From Tamarix chinensis (Eukaryota; Streptophyta; Magnoliopsida; Caryophyllales; Tamaricaceae), in the NCBI GenBank assembly GCA_030549775.1, contig CM060180.1, positions 92,216,172-92,280,171 on the forward strand: a stretch of 64,000 nt of DNA. Direction: 5' to 3'. The notes beneath the pieces are model-generated. The model was not told where the DNA came from, searched no databases, and was given only the letters and a program-made list of their open reading frames with translations. The translations under genes and the position numbers were made by a program. Below are positions 36,091 through 48,161 of this stretch, one piece after another. Each line of letters opens with the position of its first letter. Position 1 is the stretch's first letter.

Positions 36091-36385
36091 CCTCTACACA
36101 CACTGCCATCACCCTGTTGCTGCCCTATTTTTCATAGCCATCACCCTGCCAGCTTGCCATCCTTCTTCTTCTTATTTCTTATTTCTTCTTCTCGATGCCT
36201 TCTCCTCCCATGCACATCTTCTTCTCCATCATCACCCCTCATGTCTCAACCTGACTCCCATCAATCTCAGCCATCACCATCCCCCTATCCTTTTCTTTCT
36301 TCTTCCTTCTTCTTCTCGGAAGATTCATCATCATCGTCGTCGTCACCCCTACACTTTTTCTCCTTCTTAGTACGCCACCTACTAG

Positions 36386-36393
36386 TATAAATA
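36386..36393 (+). promoter_or_regulatory. TATA box of the A-solo LTR
   Basis: TATAAATA followed by CCCC, aligned with TATATATACCCC in copy A2 (27895). Confidence 0.65.
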
Positions 36394-37546
36394 CCCCTCC
36401 AACCCTCCATTATATTATCATCCATCAACCCCTTGACCTTCTCCTCTTCTTCCTTCACCTTTCTCCTTCTTCTTCCCTGTTTTTAGCATCCACACCACCC
36501 AATCCACCACCGAGCACCACCTAAGCCACCACTAGCCTCCCTTTGGCTAATGAACTGACTACTCAGGTTGCCCTAACCTTTCCCTTAGCCGTCACTAGCC
36601 ATCATTGCCGACCGCCACCTCTTTTCCCTTCTCTTTCCCCTCGATCATTGTAGAGTTTCAAAGTGCACAACTTGTTGCACGACCGTGCAAACACTTAGAC
36701 ACCTTGATGCATAGTCGTGTAACCCTTGCACCATCTGACCGTGCAAATTTTTTTCTCCCTGCTTGATTCTACACAGCCATGCAACTTTTGCACCACCTAG
36801 TCGTGCATTTTCTTTTCTCTTGACCTATTGTGCTTTGGTGTTGCACAGTCGTGCAACTTTTGCACCACTTGCTAGTGCAACTTTTTTCTTGGCCGTGCAC
36901 CCCTATTTTTACCCCAGACCTTGTTTAAACACAACCAAAACTTAACCATAGCTCCACCACACATATTTCTACACATCCATAAAATTCAAATTTCCATTCA
37001 ACTTCAGTAAATTCCATTTTTACCCCTCTCTACCATAATCTCCCTCTTGATTTTTAACCTTTGATCCAAATCATATTCTATCTTGTTTTCATAGGTGATT
37101 TTGAGGTGAATCGGAGGAGGTATAGGATTTACGTGCATAGAGTCCAGTGTCCTTGTCGGTAAGGATACATGTCATAGCTAGGGTCTTATGTGCTCCATTT
37201 ATTTTCCTTATATTGTTAATGTATACTTTTGTGTTGAATATGTTGTATTGAATAATATAATTATGGAAATGCTATAAGATGATGTTCTTGGGAGTAATGA
37301 AATTATGTAAGTACATGTTTGGGTATAATATTGGTTACAAATTATCTATGGGAAACTAAGGAGATGTACTTCAGATAATAAGTGGAAATGTATATACTTT
37401 GGGTTTTATACAGCTTTGGGAGAATGCGATTGTCTTGATTACCCTGAGGGCATTATCGTCTTTTAGGATAATTGCATGGTCATACTTATGTGTTTAAATG
37501 CATGTCTTGCGTTTGGCATGATAATATACAATCAACTCTGAATAAG

Positions 37547-38010
37547 ATATTAATCATGTAAAGTGAAAGATCACTTGAGTCAGGCCAAGGTGTTTTTATG
37601 GCTTCGTTCCACTGGATAATAATAGTGGCCTAGGTGTGTTGTCCCCAAGAGGTGCTCTAGTCCGTTCCACCAGATTAAAAATAGCGGGGCCTTATACTCA
37701 ATGTGAATGAAAATACAATTAAGAGTTAAAGTACAAATGGAAATATACTAATCATTTAAAGTGAAGGATTTCGTGAGTCAGGACTGAGGTGTTGAGTCTG
37801 TTCCATCAGATAATAATAGTGGCTCGGGTATGTTTTCCCCGAGATGTGCTTCAGACAGTTCCACCAGTTTAATAAATAGTGGCTTAAGAATATTTTTTAC
37901 TCTGAGAGGTATTGGCTCCGTTCCATCAGATAATAATAGTAGCTCAAGTGTCTTGTCTCCGAGAGGTATTTCAGAACGTTCCACTGGTTTAAGAATAGTG
38001 GGGTCACTGA
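37547..38010 (+). repeat. Family A module array in A-solo: two higher-order units
   Basis: Units start near 37547 and 37745 (leaders ending AAAGTGAAAGAT and AAAGTGAAGGAT). Modules read GTTCCACTGGATAATAATAG then TGGCC, or close variants, joined by (C/G)CCGAGAGGTRY. Several keep CCACT paired with AGTGG. Confidence 0.85.
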
Positions 38011-38184
38011 ACTCAACATAAATAAAAGATTTAAAATATGGCTTATCTAATGAAAGACTTGGAATCAGTAATTATCTAGGTTTCTTCTATTTGTGCATGT
38101 ATGATTTGCTTATAAAAATTCTTGTATTGTATGTAATCCTACTTGATTGTACTTTTACGTTGCTCAGTACGTAGCGCACTAATC

Positions 38185-38221
38185 ATTCATTTTATGAGTG
38201 CTGCTCAATCCAACGAGTAGA
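38185..38221 (+). other. Conserved twin hairpin, A-solo
   Basis: CATTC (38185-38189) pairs with GAGTG (38197-38201). Compared with CACCC/GGGTG in A1, one C-G pair has become T-A on both arms and another is T-G. CTGCTC (38202-38207) pairs with GAGTAG (38216-38221) through one wobble. Confidence 0.7.
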
Positions 38222-38517
38222 CGACCCAAATTTTTATGTGTAGGTTAATGAGGACTATGTTGATGATTTCACAAGTTTTGATGCTATATATATGGAAGAG
38301 TGATTCATTCACAATAGGGTTTGGGTGTAGAGTCATGTTATCCGAATAATAGTTTTACCCGATACCTTTTTGGACTCTTAGTTCCATGGGATCCCTTTTT
38401 TGTTATATTTTGATATTGTAATTAAATTTAATCTCCAAACACATATTTGATGTATAAAAAGTTGTCTCATCTCTTTATAATCATGTTTTAAATTTTCTAA
38501 TCGTTGTTACCTTGTGA

Positions 38518-38556
38518 TTGACGTAAGGATGGTACGGTAAGCCAGACTTATGTCAA
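38518..38556 (+). other. Terminal LTR stem-loop, A-solo
   Basis: TTGACGTAAG (38518-38527) pairs with CTTATGTCAA (38547-38556), nine Watson-Crick pairs plus one G-T. The stem sequence is unrelated to that of copy A1 at the same place, and GGCGGTAACACCC follows. Confidence 0.75.
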
Positions 38557-40061
38557 TAATGGCGGTAACACCCAAATATTTGATTATATAGTTTCACTTA
38601 AAACGAAATATTTTAATAGTAAATTTGGTGGTGTTACACAAGGACACCTAATCCATAAGTATGCATACCCCTATTAGTCCGGAGAACGTCATAGAGTAAG
38701 ATGTAGGGCCTGACTAGGGCACTAAGGCACACCAGCAATAATCCATAATATCAACATTGGGCTAAAACACATCCTTAGGGAAGAAACCCCTGATGAGCCA
38801 TCATTCCCGATCTCGAGGTCTTTTACTTTAAGTATTAGTATTTTATTAAGGTGATCATGAAATCACATACAATATAGATAAATCCAATTTTCATACTTAA
38901 CCGTTTTTGCTTATTTCAAATCATCTAAGAAAACCATAATCAAGGTCAATATCGAAGCCAACATTAAAATATAATAAGGTCATCCTAAGCTCAATTATTC
39001 ACATATGGACACTTTAGGCAAAAAATGACCAAAAATACTTAAGACCAAAATTTCCAAATTATCATCTATTTAAATACTAATTCTATTTTATTTATTAATT
39101 TGCCATGAAAAGGCTAAAACACCATAAATAAATTATTCATTATGCGAGTTAAATTATCAGATATGCCAAATGACTATTTTGCCCTTATACATATTTCTAC
39201 ACATAAAATCCTATTATGCACTTTTAATCCATCCAAAACACATACTCACATACTCAACAACAGCTAATACATATTAGACATGATTTTCAGGATAAATATA
39301 ATAATACACAAAAATAACTAAATTTCCCATAGGGCACACATCCATAATAATTATTCTATAATTATATCTAAGCATACTCAACCTATTATTTTATACATAA
39401 TTATCATACAAATTATTTTTTCATCATTAAAATCATTTTAATCATACTTTCATAACTAGAATATTTTACATCAGATGATATGGTCGTTTCATCATTTTTC
39501 ATAATAATAATAATTAACACATAAGTATATCGAAATAAATCATGCTTAACATATTTCATACACTAAAAATCTTAATGTACTATCACGCAATATTTATTAT
39601 TTTAGTAAGGTATAACGGTTACCTAAATTCCAAAAAAAATACAAAAATAGCGGTATCCTACTAAAGTTAATGAATTCTGCTAATCAACCTTTCGTACCTA
39701 AAAATAAACGTGTAATTACCAAATTAATATCTATTAGGTAAATTAATAATAATAGTAATGAAATATTTATTTTTTAAAAATTATCAAAATATCCTTACAT
39801 TTAATATATATACCAAAGCATTATAACATACATAATTCACTTCATGCAGTGTAAGGACTACAGGCATGGGGGTTGCTACTGGTCGGTGGAGGATTGCAAG
39901 GGTGAGGTAGGGGGATGGGTGCAGGGTGCAGGGTGGCAGTTGGTGGCTACGAAGTTGGTGTTGATGGTTGGTGGCTGCGGGTGGGGGTGGGGGTAGCTAG
40001 TTGCGATGGTGTGGGATAGTTGGTTGTTGGGGGTGCTACGGTGGAGGGTTGGAGCTACAAG

Positions 40062-40275
40062 CAGGGATAAAGCGAGGATTATAATTTAATGGGGTCCTAC
40101 TACATCTATATATGTATGTATAAACTATTGGTATAAACAATAATTATAATTAATAATATCAAATAATATAAATATTTATCATATATTTTAAACTAATACT
40201 AATTTAAAAAATATTTAAATATTTATGCATATCCCTAAAAAATAAAATTAATTAAACTATATATTTAGTATTATG

Positions 40276-40325
<50 letters not shown>

Positions 40326-40923
40326 CAACAACAACAATAATATGTACAGCTATCTCTAATAAAATTTATTTATATATTTTTCAAATAGTGATAACAATTA
40401 CATTATTAATAAAGAACAATTAAATTATAATCTCATTACACTAATTAATATATGTATATAAATCATAAGAAAAAAATATATTAAAGTGTACGATATACCC
40501 TTAATATATGGTAGTAAAATAACAAAAGAAATAAAATTTTATATGGTATACTAAAAAAATGTAAAGAAGAATTTTTTTAACATATATCCGTCAAAGCCAC
40601 ATACTAGTAATCCAGTAACACATTAAATAAAAAATAAATATGAAAAGAAATTATATAATATAATAATTAATTGAAAATAGAATAAGCTTGAAAATCTATA
40701 GATTAGAAAAGGAAAATTTTAAATGGATAGAAGTCGAACATGGATCAAAATGGCCAAATGAAAAAACTCCAACAAAATACATAAAATTAAATATTTATGA
40801 TATATCTATATATATTATAAAGCATAAATTATTAAATTTTATATCTATATATTATCAAATATAAATTATTAAATTTACATGGGGTCACTTGATCCCATGT
40901 GCTCCATACTACCTTCGTCCATG
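40062..40923. mobile_element. Non-autonomous hAT element, 862 bp
   Basis: A perfect 8-bp duplication GCTACAAG flanks it (40054-40061 and 40924-40931). The left end CAGGGATAAAGCGAGGAT and the reverse complement of the right end, CATGGACGAAGGTAGTAT, agree at 12 of 18 positions. From memory, this resembles a common plant hAT terminus of the CAGGGGCGGAGC type. The interior is very AT-rich and non-coding. Confidence 0.8.
40277..40337. repeat. (ATA)n / (ACA)n microsatellite
   Basis: About 15 ATA units then about 5 ACA units, inside the 862-bp hAT element. Confidence 0.9.
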
Positions 40924-42131
40924 GCTACAAGGGTGGTGATGTGGTGTCTGTAGAGGAGGCTAAAAAGGGTTGAAGGTAGGGGCGCATGCAAGGGTGATGA
41001 GGCTAAGGAGGTGCTTGAGGGTAACTGGTTGAGAATAGGCTAAAAATGGGGCGCTGGAGCATGCGTGTGGTGTGGCTGTGATGGGGAGGGGCTGGATGAC
41101 AGAACCAAATGAGGCAGAGAAAGGGGAGAGTAGAGGAGGAAGGTGGCGGTACAGAGGGCTAAAGTAGGGTGTTATTTGGTTGGTTGTGGTTGAAGGAAAA
41201 ATTTAAGGGGGAGATGGGGAGCTATGGGAGTTGGGGGCTGCTGGATGCAAGGTCGAAAATGGCAGGGCAATGGACAAGTAGAGGGGGTAAAGGAGTAGGC
41301 TAGCAGAGGCGCAGGGGTGTAGGGCTCGGTTGGTGGTGGCTGCGAAGGGATGAGGAGAAAGGTGCACGGGAGAAGGGGTTGGGTTTTGGGCATCATTGGA
41401 GGGCTTAAAGTGGTAGAGAAAGGAAGGGGATAGGGGCTGCAATGGGTTGGGTACTGCAGGGAAAGGGAGGTGCGGTGCTTGGTGTTGTGTGCCTGTGTAT
41501 ATGTATAATGCAGGGGCTTGTTTGGCGCTAGGTTCTGCATGAGGTTGGTGAGCTACTTGGGGATGGTCAGCCAAAAGGAATAGAGGGGAATGGCAGCTTG
41601 GTTGGGATGGGAGTACCGTGTGAGTGTGTGGCATGTGTATGTATGTATGAACGTGCAGAGGGGATAGAAAAGGTATTTAGGATAGATATTTGGGCTATGG
41701 TAGAGGGTAGAGTAGGGGTAAATTAATAGAATAAGGTAGGAATTTATTTATTTACTTTTAGGTTTAATTTGGATAGGTTAGGGTACTAGATAGAAAAATA
41801 ATCAGGAAAAAATTATCTAGATTAGGATAAGTTTAAAAAGGGTCGAAAAGGGTAAAATACTCAAAAATAAAATTTAGAAAATTAATCTTAGGTTACGGAT
41901 CAAAATATTATTAGTAAAATAATTTAGGATAAGATTTACGGGTACAAACTAGGATTAAATTAAATAATCAAATTCTATCAAAATTTTAACCTGATTAAAT
42001 GTATACTTAAACCATCAAAATAATACGAATAATAATAACACTTTTAATATTAAGCCTCCTAAAACAATAATTATAATTAATCATACGATTATTAATTTAT
42101 AATTAATATTTTATAAAAACGGAGTATTACA

Positions 42132-42815
42132 GGTGTTTTAGTTTGTTTCACTAAATTAAGAATAATGGGGCCCTAAACTCACCATACATAACAGAATAGA
42201 ATATGTTATATCTAATAATGAGATTTAGAATTAGTAATTATGTTGAATTTTTTTTATAAATCACATATGTATACTTATTCTTCACTATGAACTCATGTAA
42301 TTCTCTGTATTCCTTACTTGACTATATTGTCACCTTACTCAACACCTAACATATTAACCATCATTTTCATAGATATTGTTCATTCCCAGGAGCAGACAAC
42401 CTTGATGTTTGTGTGCATGTTGATGAGGACCCATTGGATGAATTTACTAAATGTAATATCTTATGTGGGGTGGAGTGAATTTTTGTATCAATTTTTTTGG
42501 AATAAAGTCATGTTACCCGGATGTTAGTTTTACTTGAATATCTTTTTGAACTCTTAATTCTGTAGTATCACTTTGTTTATATTTTTGGATATTGTATTTG
42601 AAATTAATCTCTAATGTATTCATTTTTATGAAGTTTCTCTCATTTTCTAATTATTATATTTTACATTCTAATTATTTTGCCCTGTAATTGACATGAAGAT
42701 GTTTTGATATGCCAAACTTATGTCACTTACAATTATGGCAGCAAAACCCATCTATTTTGGTATTATGCTTCCACTATAAAAGAATTTTTTTAGTCATAAA
42801 ATATGGGGCGTTACA
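42132..42815 (+). mobile_element. Family A LTR copy A3, right part
   Basis: Resumes the interrupted module (TTTCACTAAATTAAGAATAA, then TGGGGCC), then the decayed twin hairpin at 42359-42395, the terminal stem-loop at 42689-42725, and the end GGGGCGTTACA at 42815. Family B sequence follows directly, so A3 was inserted near the start of LTR copy B2. Confidence 0.8.
42689..42725 (+). other. Terminal LTR stem-loop, copy A3
   Basis: TGACATGAAG (42689-42698) pairs with CTTATGTCA (42717-42725) with a single bulged G. Confidence 0.6.
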
Positions 42816-42824
42816 GTTACTACT

Positions 42825-42871
42825 ACACTTGGTATGACTTTAGTTTCCTCTACCTTTCTCATACCAAGTGT
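42825..42871 (-). other. Terminal LTR stem-loop, copy B2 (perfect 13-bp stem)
   Basis: ACACTTGGTATGA (42825-42837) and TCATACCAAGTGT (42859-42871) are exact reverse complements around a 21-nt loop. Confidence 0.8.
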
Positions 42872-43562
42872 TAAGGCTACAATATTAATCTAAGTAAACC
42901 AATAACATAATTATAAGAACCAAGATAGAGAAATCAAATCACCTTAATTCCATTATGAATAAAACAATGATGAGTTATTATAAAATTCGGTGAAAGGAAA
43001 ATATATAAGGGTACAATAGTACAAGAGCATCCAGATCAAAAGTTATCGAGTGGAATTTTGGATAACCCTAACTCTCAACCCAAAATATTAGTTTCAATTA
43101 TTTTCACAAGCTAACCTATAAATATCATTACCCATTGAATAAGTAAGGCCCTATAAAATGGAACCTATCGGTATAACAGTACCGAGTAACCCATTATATA
43201 AGAATAATATAAAAATCTTACATGGAAAAAGGCATCACAACAAGACATGGTATATCATATTGAAACATACATGCTATGATCAATTTACAATAATTATATT
43301 AGCTATACAAATATCGCCAAGCCACATACTACTCATATCCATTCATTTAGAACATGCTGAAACTTACTAAAAAGCATCCAATAGATGCTCTCTAAAGTAA
43401 TGATTAAAACCACACTCAACACAATAATTGTAACCTTCACAACATATCTCATATCTTGATGTTAAAGGTAATATTATCCATATATCAAAAGTAGGGCTTG
43501 AAGGCACAATAATAATAAAATCCACAACATCATATATAGGGCTCAAAAGTAATTACTGACCA

Positions 43563-43651
43563 CAAGTAGGCACAAAGGCTACTACTGAACCACAGGTAGC
43601 CATAAAGGCTACTATAAAACCATGGTTAGGCATGAAAGCTGCTACAAAACC
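43563..43651 (-). repeat. Family B hairpin modules in copy B2 (three units)
   Basis: Three units of the AGTAGGCACAAAGGCTACTA then CTGAACCAC type. They match the array in copy B1 at the corresponding place, with several mutations. Confidence 0.75.
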
Positions 43652-45597
43652 AAGCTAATAATCATTTTGATTCAATAATAAACATTTCCATTTCATTTTA
43701 CTCGAAAGGAGATCATATCAACCTAGAGATACTAAGGTACTCTGATCATATTGATGCACCACGGAAACATAATATCTTACTGACTATCAGCCCAAGGATA
43801 ATAAGCTACTATAGTCGTACAAACACACAAAAGAGACACAGTACTCTACCGATAATGATACCTAATCTATAAGTATGCATATCCTGTATAAGTCCGTAGA
43901 ATTAAATAGAGTAAATATCTAGGGCCTAGTTAGGGCACTAAGGCACACTAACAAAAATTGATAATTAATTGTGGACTAAACCACATTTTTAGGGTATCTA
44001 CCCTAAAGATTTACTATTCCCAACCTCAAGATCTTTTACTTTATATATTAATATTTTATTAAGGTAACCACCAATCCACATAATAATCACATAGATCTAA
44101 TTCCCATACTTAACCATGTTTACTCATTTTCAAACATCCAAGATATCCATACTTAAATTCAATGATAAGGTTGACATGATAAACTAACAAGGCCATCCTA
44201 TATTCAATTATTTATATTTGGGCACATTAGGTCAAAAATAACCAAAATGCCCCTAGAGCTATAATTTCCACATTATCATCCATTTCCAAAACTAAATTCA
44301 TTTTATTTATTAACATGTTATCAAAAGGTCAAAATACAATAATTAAATTATTAAACATATAAGTAAATTATTAAGCACACCAAATGACCGTTTTATCCTC
44401 ATCTAGGATTTTACACAAAAAACCCTAACATGAGTTTCTAAAATATCAAATCACATATTATCATGCTCAATAATGAATAATATATATCAGTCATGCTTAT
44501 CAGGATAAATATCACGATATGCTAAAAAAGATCAAATTTCCCTTAGGACACACAATTATAATACTTATGGTAAAAATATGTCTAAGTATGTTTACCCTAT
44601 AGTATTAGGCATGAATAACACACGTAATTTTATTTCTGGTATTAAATCCATTTTAACATACTTTTGTTCACATAATATTTTACACAAATTAAAATGCTCC
44701 ATTTTACCCATTTTCATGCTAACATTACCAAGCAAATAATTACAATGTAACAAATAATTCTTAACACAATTTATATATCAACACCCTAATGTGTTATCAT
44801 GTAATATCTAATATTTTAGTAGAGTATAGGAATTACCTAATTTCCATAGAAAACATAAATTATAGGTGACATACTAAACATTATTATCCTCCACTAATCA
44901 ACTTCTTATACCTAAAAATAATATTACATTAACCTATAAAATAATAATTTTTATTAAAATATTTATTAAATAAAAAGTACCAAAATACCTTTAATTTGAA
45001 AAAGGGAAAAAATTGCTAAACTCACATTGCACAAGTAGAATGATCCGAAGCATGAGGGAAGGGTTTTAGAAAGGGTTTAATTAGGAGGTTGTCTTGCTTC
45101 TATTGGTGATGGTCGAGGGGTGAGGTGTATGATAGTGGCTGGAGTGGTGACTGGGCTTTAGTCAGTGCAAGGAGAGAGAGATTGGTTGGTGATGTTGGAG
45201 GTAGTTGACAAGGCAAGGGAAGGTTGGTGATAGAGAGGGCAACTCATGTTGCATAAGATGGTAGCCTGAGGTTGCAATGCAACTGGGAAAGGGGCAGCGG
45301 TGGAGGGAAACACTTTAAGGAAGGGGTAATGGTGATGGTTGGCGATGGGTTGTTGTCAATGAGGGGAGGATATAGGATTTGATTGCTAGTTTGAGGAATA
45401 TGATGATGAGGAAGGGCGAAGGTGTACAGTTGTGTTCTGGTTAGTGTTGTGCTGAGCAACATGGATGGGGGCGAGGGTGGTGGTGACACTAGGAAAATCT
45501 GGATGAGAAATGGAGAGGGAGTATGAAGAAGAATAAGGAAGAATAAGGAATAGGGAGGTGAGGGCTGGTTCAAATCAATAAAAATGGAGGAGCAACG

Positions 45598-45606
45598 GGT
45601 ATATAC
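45598..45606 (-). promoter_or_regulatory. Possible TATA box of LTR copy B2
   Basis: On minus the sequence reads GTGTATATACCCG, similar in form to the TATAWATACCCC of family A promoters and lying just after the pyrimidine-rich half. Confidence 0.45.
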
Positions 45607-46173
45607 ACGCATATGGTTGATAGAGGTGGTTCAACATATGCTAGTCTAGAGGTTAGGGCATGGTAGGTAGGGATAGTGTAGGTTCTTAGGGTGCAAGGGC
45701 ATAGGAGCCAAAAAGGGAATAAAAGGCGGGGAAGAGTGCATACACGAAGGAGGCTTGTTTGGCCTCAAATTGGAAATGAGAGACTAACATGGTGTGATGG
45801 GCAAGAAAGAGAAAAGAAAAGGAGAAGAAAAAAGAAAAAAGGAAAGGGGGAAAGAAATAAATAAAAAGGAAAAAGAAAATAAATTTAAGATTCTGATTAA
45901 AATTAGGTTTAGATTTAGGATCATGATAAAAATAATTTTTTGGGTTTAAGGTGTATGACTAGGAAAAAAATAAACTAGGATAAATTTTATCTATTTAATG
46001 TGGGATTAAATAAAAAGAAAAGGATAAAATAATTAGGATACATTTATTTAAGAATTTATTGGGGTTTGTGGATCAAGGGTTAATAAAAATAGTTAAGCTA
46101 ATATTTAAGGGCTAGATTTTGAACAAAGGTTAAATGTTTGAAAATAAGGATTACAAAATTTTAGGGTGCTACA

Positions 46174-46583
46174 ATTACACTAAAAACCCCAAAGTATATA
46201 GGCTGCAAATGGGTGTTTGTGCGTAAATAAAATAAGAAAGATGAAATTATAAGATATAAGGCAAGACTTGTAGCCTAATTTTTTCCTCAAACGCTTGTAA
46301 AAGATTATGAGGAGACATATTCCCAAGTTGTTGATGCAACAATGTTAATATTTTAAATTAATTTGGTTATCTTTCAAAGACTAGATATGCACCTTATGGA
46401 TGTTTTAACTGCATATCTATACGAATCACTTGATACAACCATCTATATGCAAGTTCTTGAAAGACATAAATTGTCTTAATTTCAAAACCTGAAACTAAGA
46501 GAAATGCTTTCCATAAAATTAAGAAAGGCATTATATGCATTGAAATAATTTGAACTCATGTAGTATAATAATATCAGTGAATA
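46174..46583 (+). pseudogene. Copia element, part 2: start of reverse transcriptase
   Basis: Reads TPKYIGCKWVFVRK, then KDEIIRYKARLVA, DYEETYSQVVDATML, QRLDMHLMDVLTAYLYES and LRKALYALK, the standard copia RT start, with several stops. The LINE insertion interrupts it in YNNISE. After the LINE it continues EYLLK and GFQKDPTSPCVFSK. Confidence 0.85.
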
Positions 46584-46764
46584 ATCCTTCTATTAGTGGA
46601 AAAATTTGGTCTGTCTCCTCTTCCCTCTCTCCTAGGGTTCCCGAGTGAGGCACGTCGTGGCTAGGAAGAAAAAGTCCCCTTCTTCGACATCATGTAAGTA
46701 GGTTTCGAAGTTTTTTGCCTTTGCGACTGAGATAATGACTCAATAGTAGTCTTCGCAGGGCTCG

Positions 46765-47950
46765 ATGGAACTTAATCTTCATGCAAATCTGTTGACAGAG
46801 AACTTGGGGAATGGACTGTTCGATGTTGATATTGCCTCTGCTGGAGTGGAGGACCCTACGTTGAGAAAACCTAACCCTAACACTAGCTCTTCAACCCCCA
46901 AGCCAGTGGCGACTCCACCTTTAGGGTTTAAAGGGTGTTCGAACAAAAAAAAATCAGAGAAGAGGAAGGGGTGTGCATATAGAAAACCCTAGCCAGCCGA
47001 CCGCTACCATGAATAAGAGGAATTTTTTTTAGGATTGGCTAGAAGATATATCCCTTTCTCCTACTCTTTCACGGAGGGATATCTTGGGAGGGAATTGAAA
47101 CCCTAGCCAGGGAGAAAGGCTTTCTTATGTTCCACCTTTCATGGAAAATGATTCATTGAGGGTTAAACTAGATAAGAAGGAGGTGGATTTTGAAGCTGAA
47201 TTATGGGCAAACACCTTGGTTGGTTATGTTTTTGGTGAAGCTCCATCTTATAGTCAGATTTGTGGGTATGTTCATGCACATTGGAAAGAGGTCCCTTTAC
47301 CGCAAATAATTCTTCATGCTTCAGGGTTCTTCTTGTTTAAGTTCAAAAGTATGGAAGATGCAAATGTCATCCTTGGGCAGCATTGGACTTTCTTCAACAA
47401 ACCCCTTGTCTTGAAGCTTTGGCATAGGAGGATGATGATTGATAAGAATGAGATGCAGGTTGTTACTCTTTGGATTAAGTTCCCTGACTTACCTCTTTAG
47501 TATTGGGGCAAATATTCTTTGAGCCGAATAGCTAGTGCAGTGGGGAAGCCTCTCTACACGGACGCCATCACTGTTTCCAGGGAACATGTGTCCTTCCCAA
47601 GGGTTCTTGTGGAGATTGATATTAAAAAACCACTCATAGGATCTATGGTGATTGTTGATCCTAAGAGGGGGGGGAATTAGTCTAGAAAATTGAATATGAT
47701 TGGAAACCTATTTAATGCCATTTTTGTGACAGGTTTGGTCATGATGTGTCCACCTGTAAGTATCATAGGACTATTTATAAGACCCCCAAGGATTCTAGTG
47801 GGGAATGGGTGATTGTTAGGGACCATAGGAAAGGTAAAGAAAGTGTTCCTGTTAATGATGTTGGTAGGGTGGGCTGTGGCGCTAATGTGCTTTGTGTGCA
47901 TTCCTCAAATATCTCTACCCCTATATCTAGGGTTAGCCCCGTGACCTAGG
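46765..47950 (+). pseudogene. LINE ORF1 remnant: DUF4283-like domain and CCHC zinc knuckle
   Basis: ORF1 probably starts at ATG 46765. DUF4283-like sequence runs from about 47141 (SYSQICGYVHAHWKEVPLP, ILGQHWTFFNKPLVLKLW, VTLWIKFPDLPL) to LSRIASAVGKPLYTDAITV near 47550. A zinc knuckle CHFCDRFGHDVSTCK (C-x2-C-x4-H-x4-C complete) follows at about 47725-47768. ORF1 proteins of this type bind the element's RNA. Stops near 46991 and 47498 and frame changes near 47680-47720 break it. Confidence 0.8.
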
Positions 47951-48161
47951 CTCTCAGGACGGTTTTGCCTTAGGTAGATAACAGAGCTTGCAGGGGCCTG
48001 TCCTCCTTAGGGTCACTTCGGACCCCGTATTAGCCCCTAAGTTGAGAGTAATCACAAGGAACCGACCTGAAATGGAAACCCAAAGTTGCCCATCTGGCAT
48101 ATCGGGTCTGTATAGAAAAAGTATGCTAGGAGATATGCCCATCAATCTAATCCTGGTGGAC

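Larger units (their letters stand above)
35451..38638 (+). mobile_element. Family A solo LTR (A-solo), 3188 bp with perfect target duplication
   Basis: Starts TGTAATACCAAAA at 35451 and ends GGTGGTGTTACA at 38638. A perfect 5-bp duplication CAAGG flanks it (35446-35450 and 38639-38643). Excising it rejoins LTR copy B1, whose sequence across the site matches copy B2 near 43860. It contains a large (CTT)n/(CCT)n tract, a TATA box, two module units and both conserved hairpin features. The long leucine-, serine- and phenylalanine-rich frames (35807-36390) and their minus-strand counterparts are translations of the microsatellite and are not genes. Confidence 0.95.
38639..42131 (-). mobile_element. 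Family B solo LTR copy B1, right part
   Basis: Continues B1 after the A-solo insertion and ends GGAGTATTACA at 42131. 38644-39000 aligns with 43860-44220 of copy B2. The purine-rich part (39850-41660) corresponds to the promoter half read on minus; the open frames there (41172-41634 minus) are proline/serine/threonine-rich and look accidental. A hAT insertion (40062-40923) lies inside. Confidence 0.8.
42816..46173 (-). mobile_element. Family B long LTR copy B2 (minus strand)
   Basis: From 42816 it aligns with 34259 onward of copy B1. The far end TTTTAGGGTGCTACA stops at 46173, and copia RT coding begins right after it. Its first ~80 bp should lie to the left of A3 but are not found near 25.6 kb, consistent with a deletion there. 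It contains a three-unit hairpin array and a perfect 13-bp terminal stem. 45000-45860 is purine-rich. No gene is seen; the frame at 45244-45612 minus is low-complexity. Confidence 0.75.

Noticed and set aside
35807..36390. Long open frames of poly-Leu, poly-Ser and poly-Phe, and poly-Glu/Lys on minus
   Set aside because: They are the three frames of a (CTT)n/(CCT)n microsatellite inside a solo LTR with a clear target duplication, so there is no reason to call a gene.
41172..41634. Two overlapping 120-140-codon minus-strand frames rich in Pro, Ser, Thr, His
   Set aside because: Composition follows the purine/pyrimidine bias of family B LTR B1. Two overlapping frames are equally open, which is expected of biased non-coding DNA.
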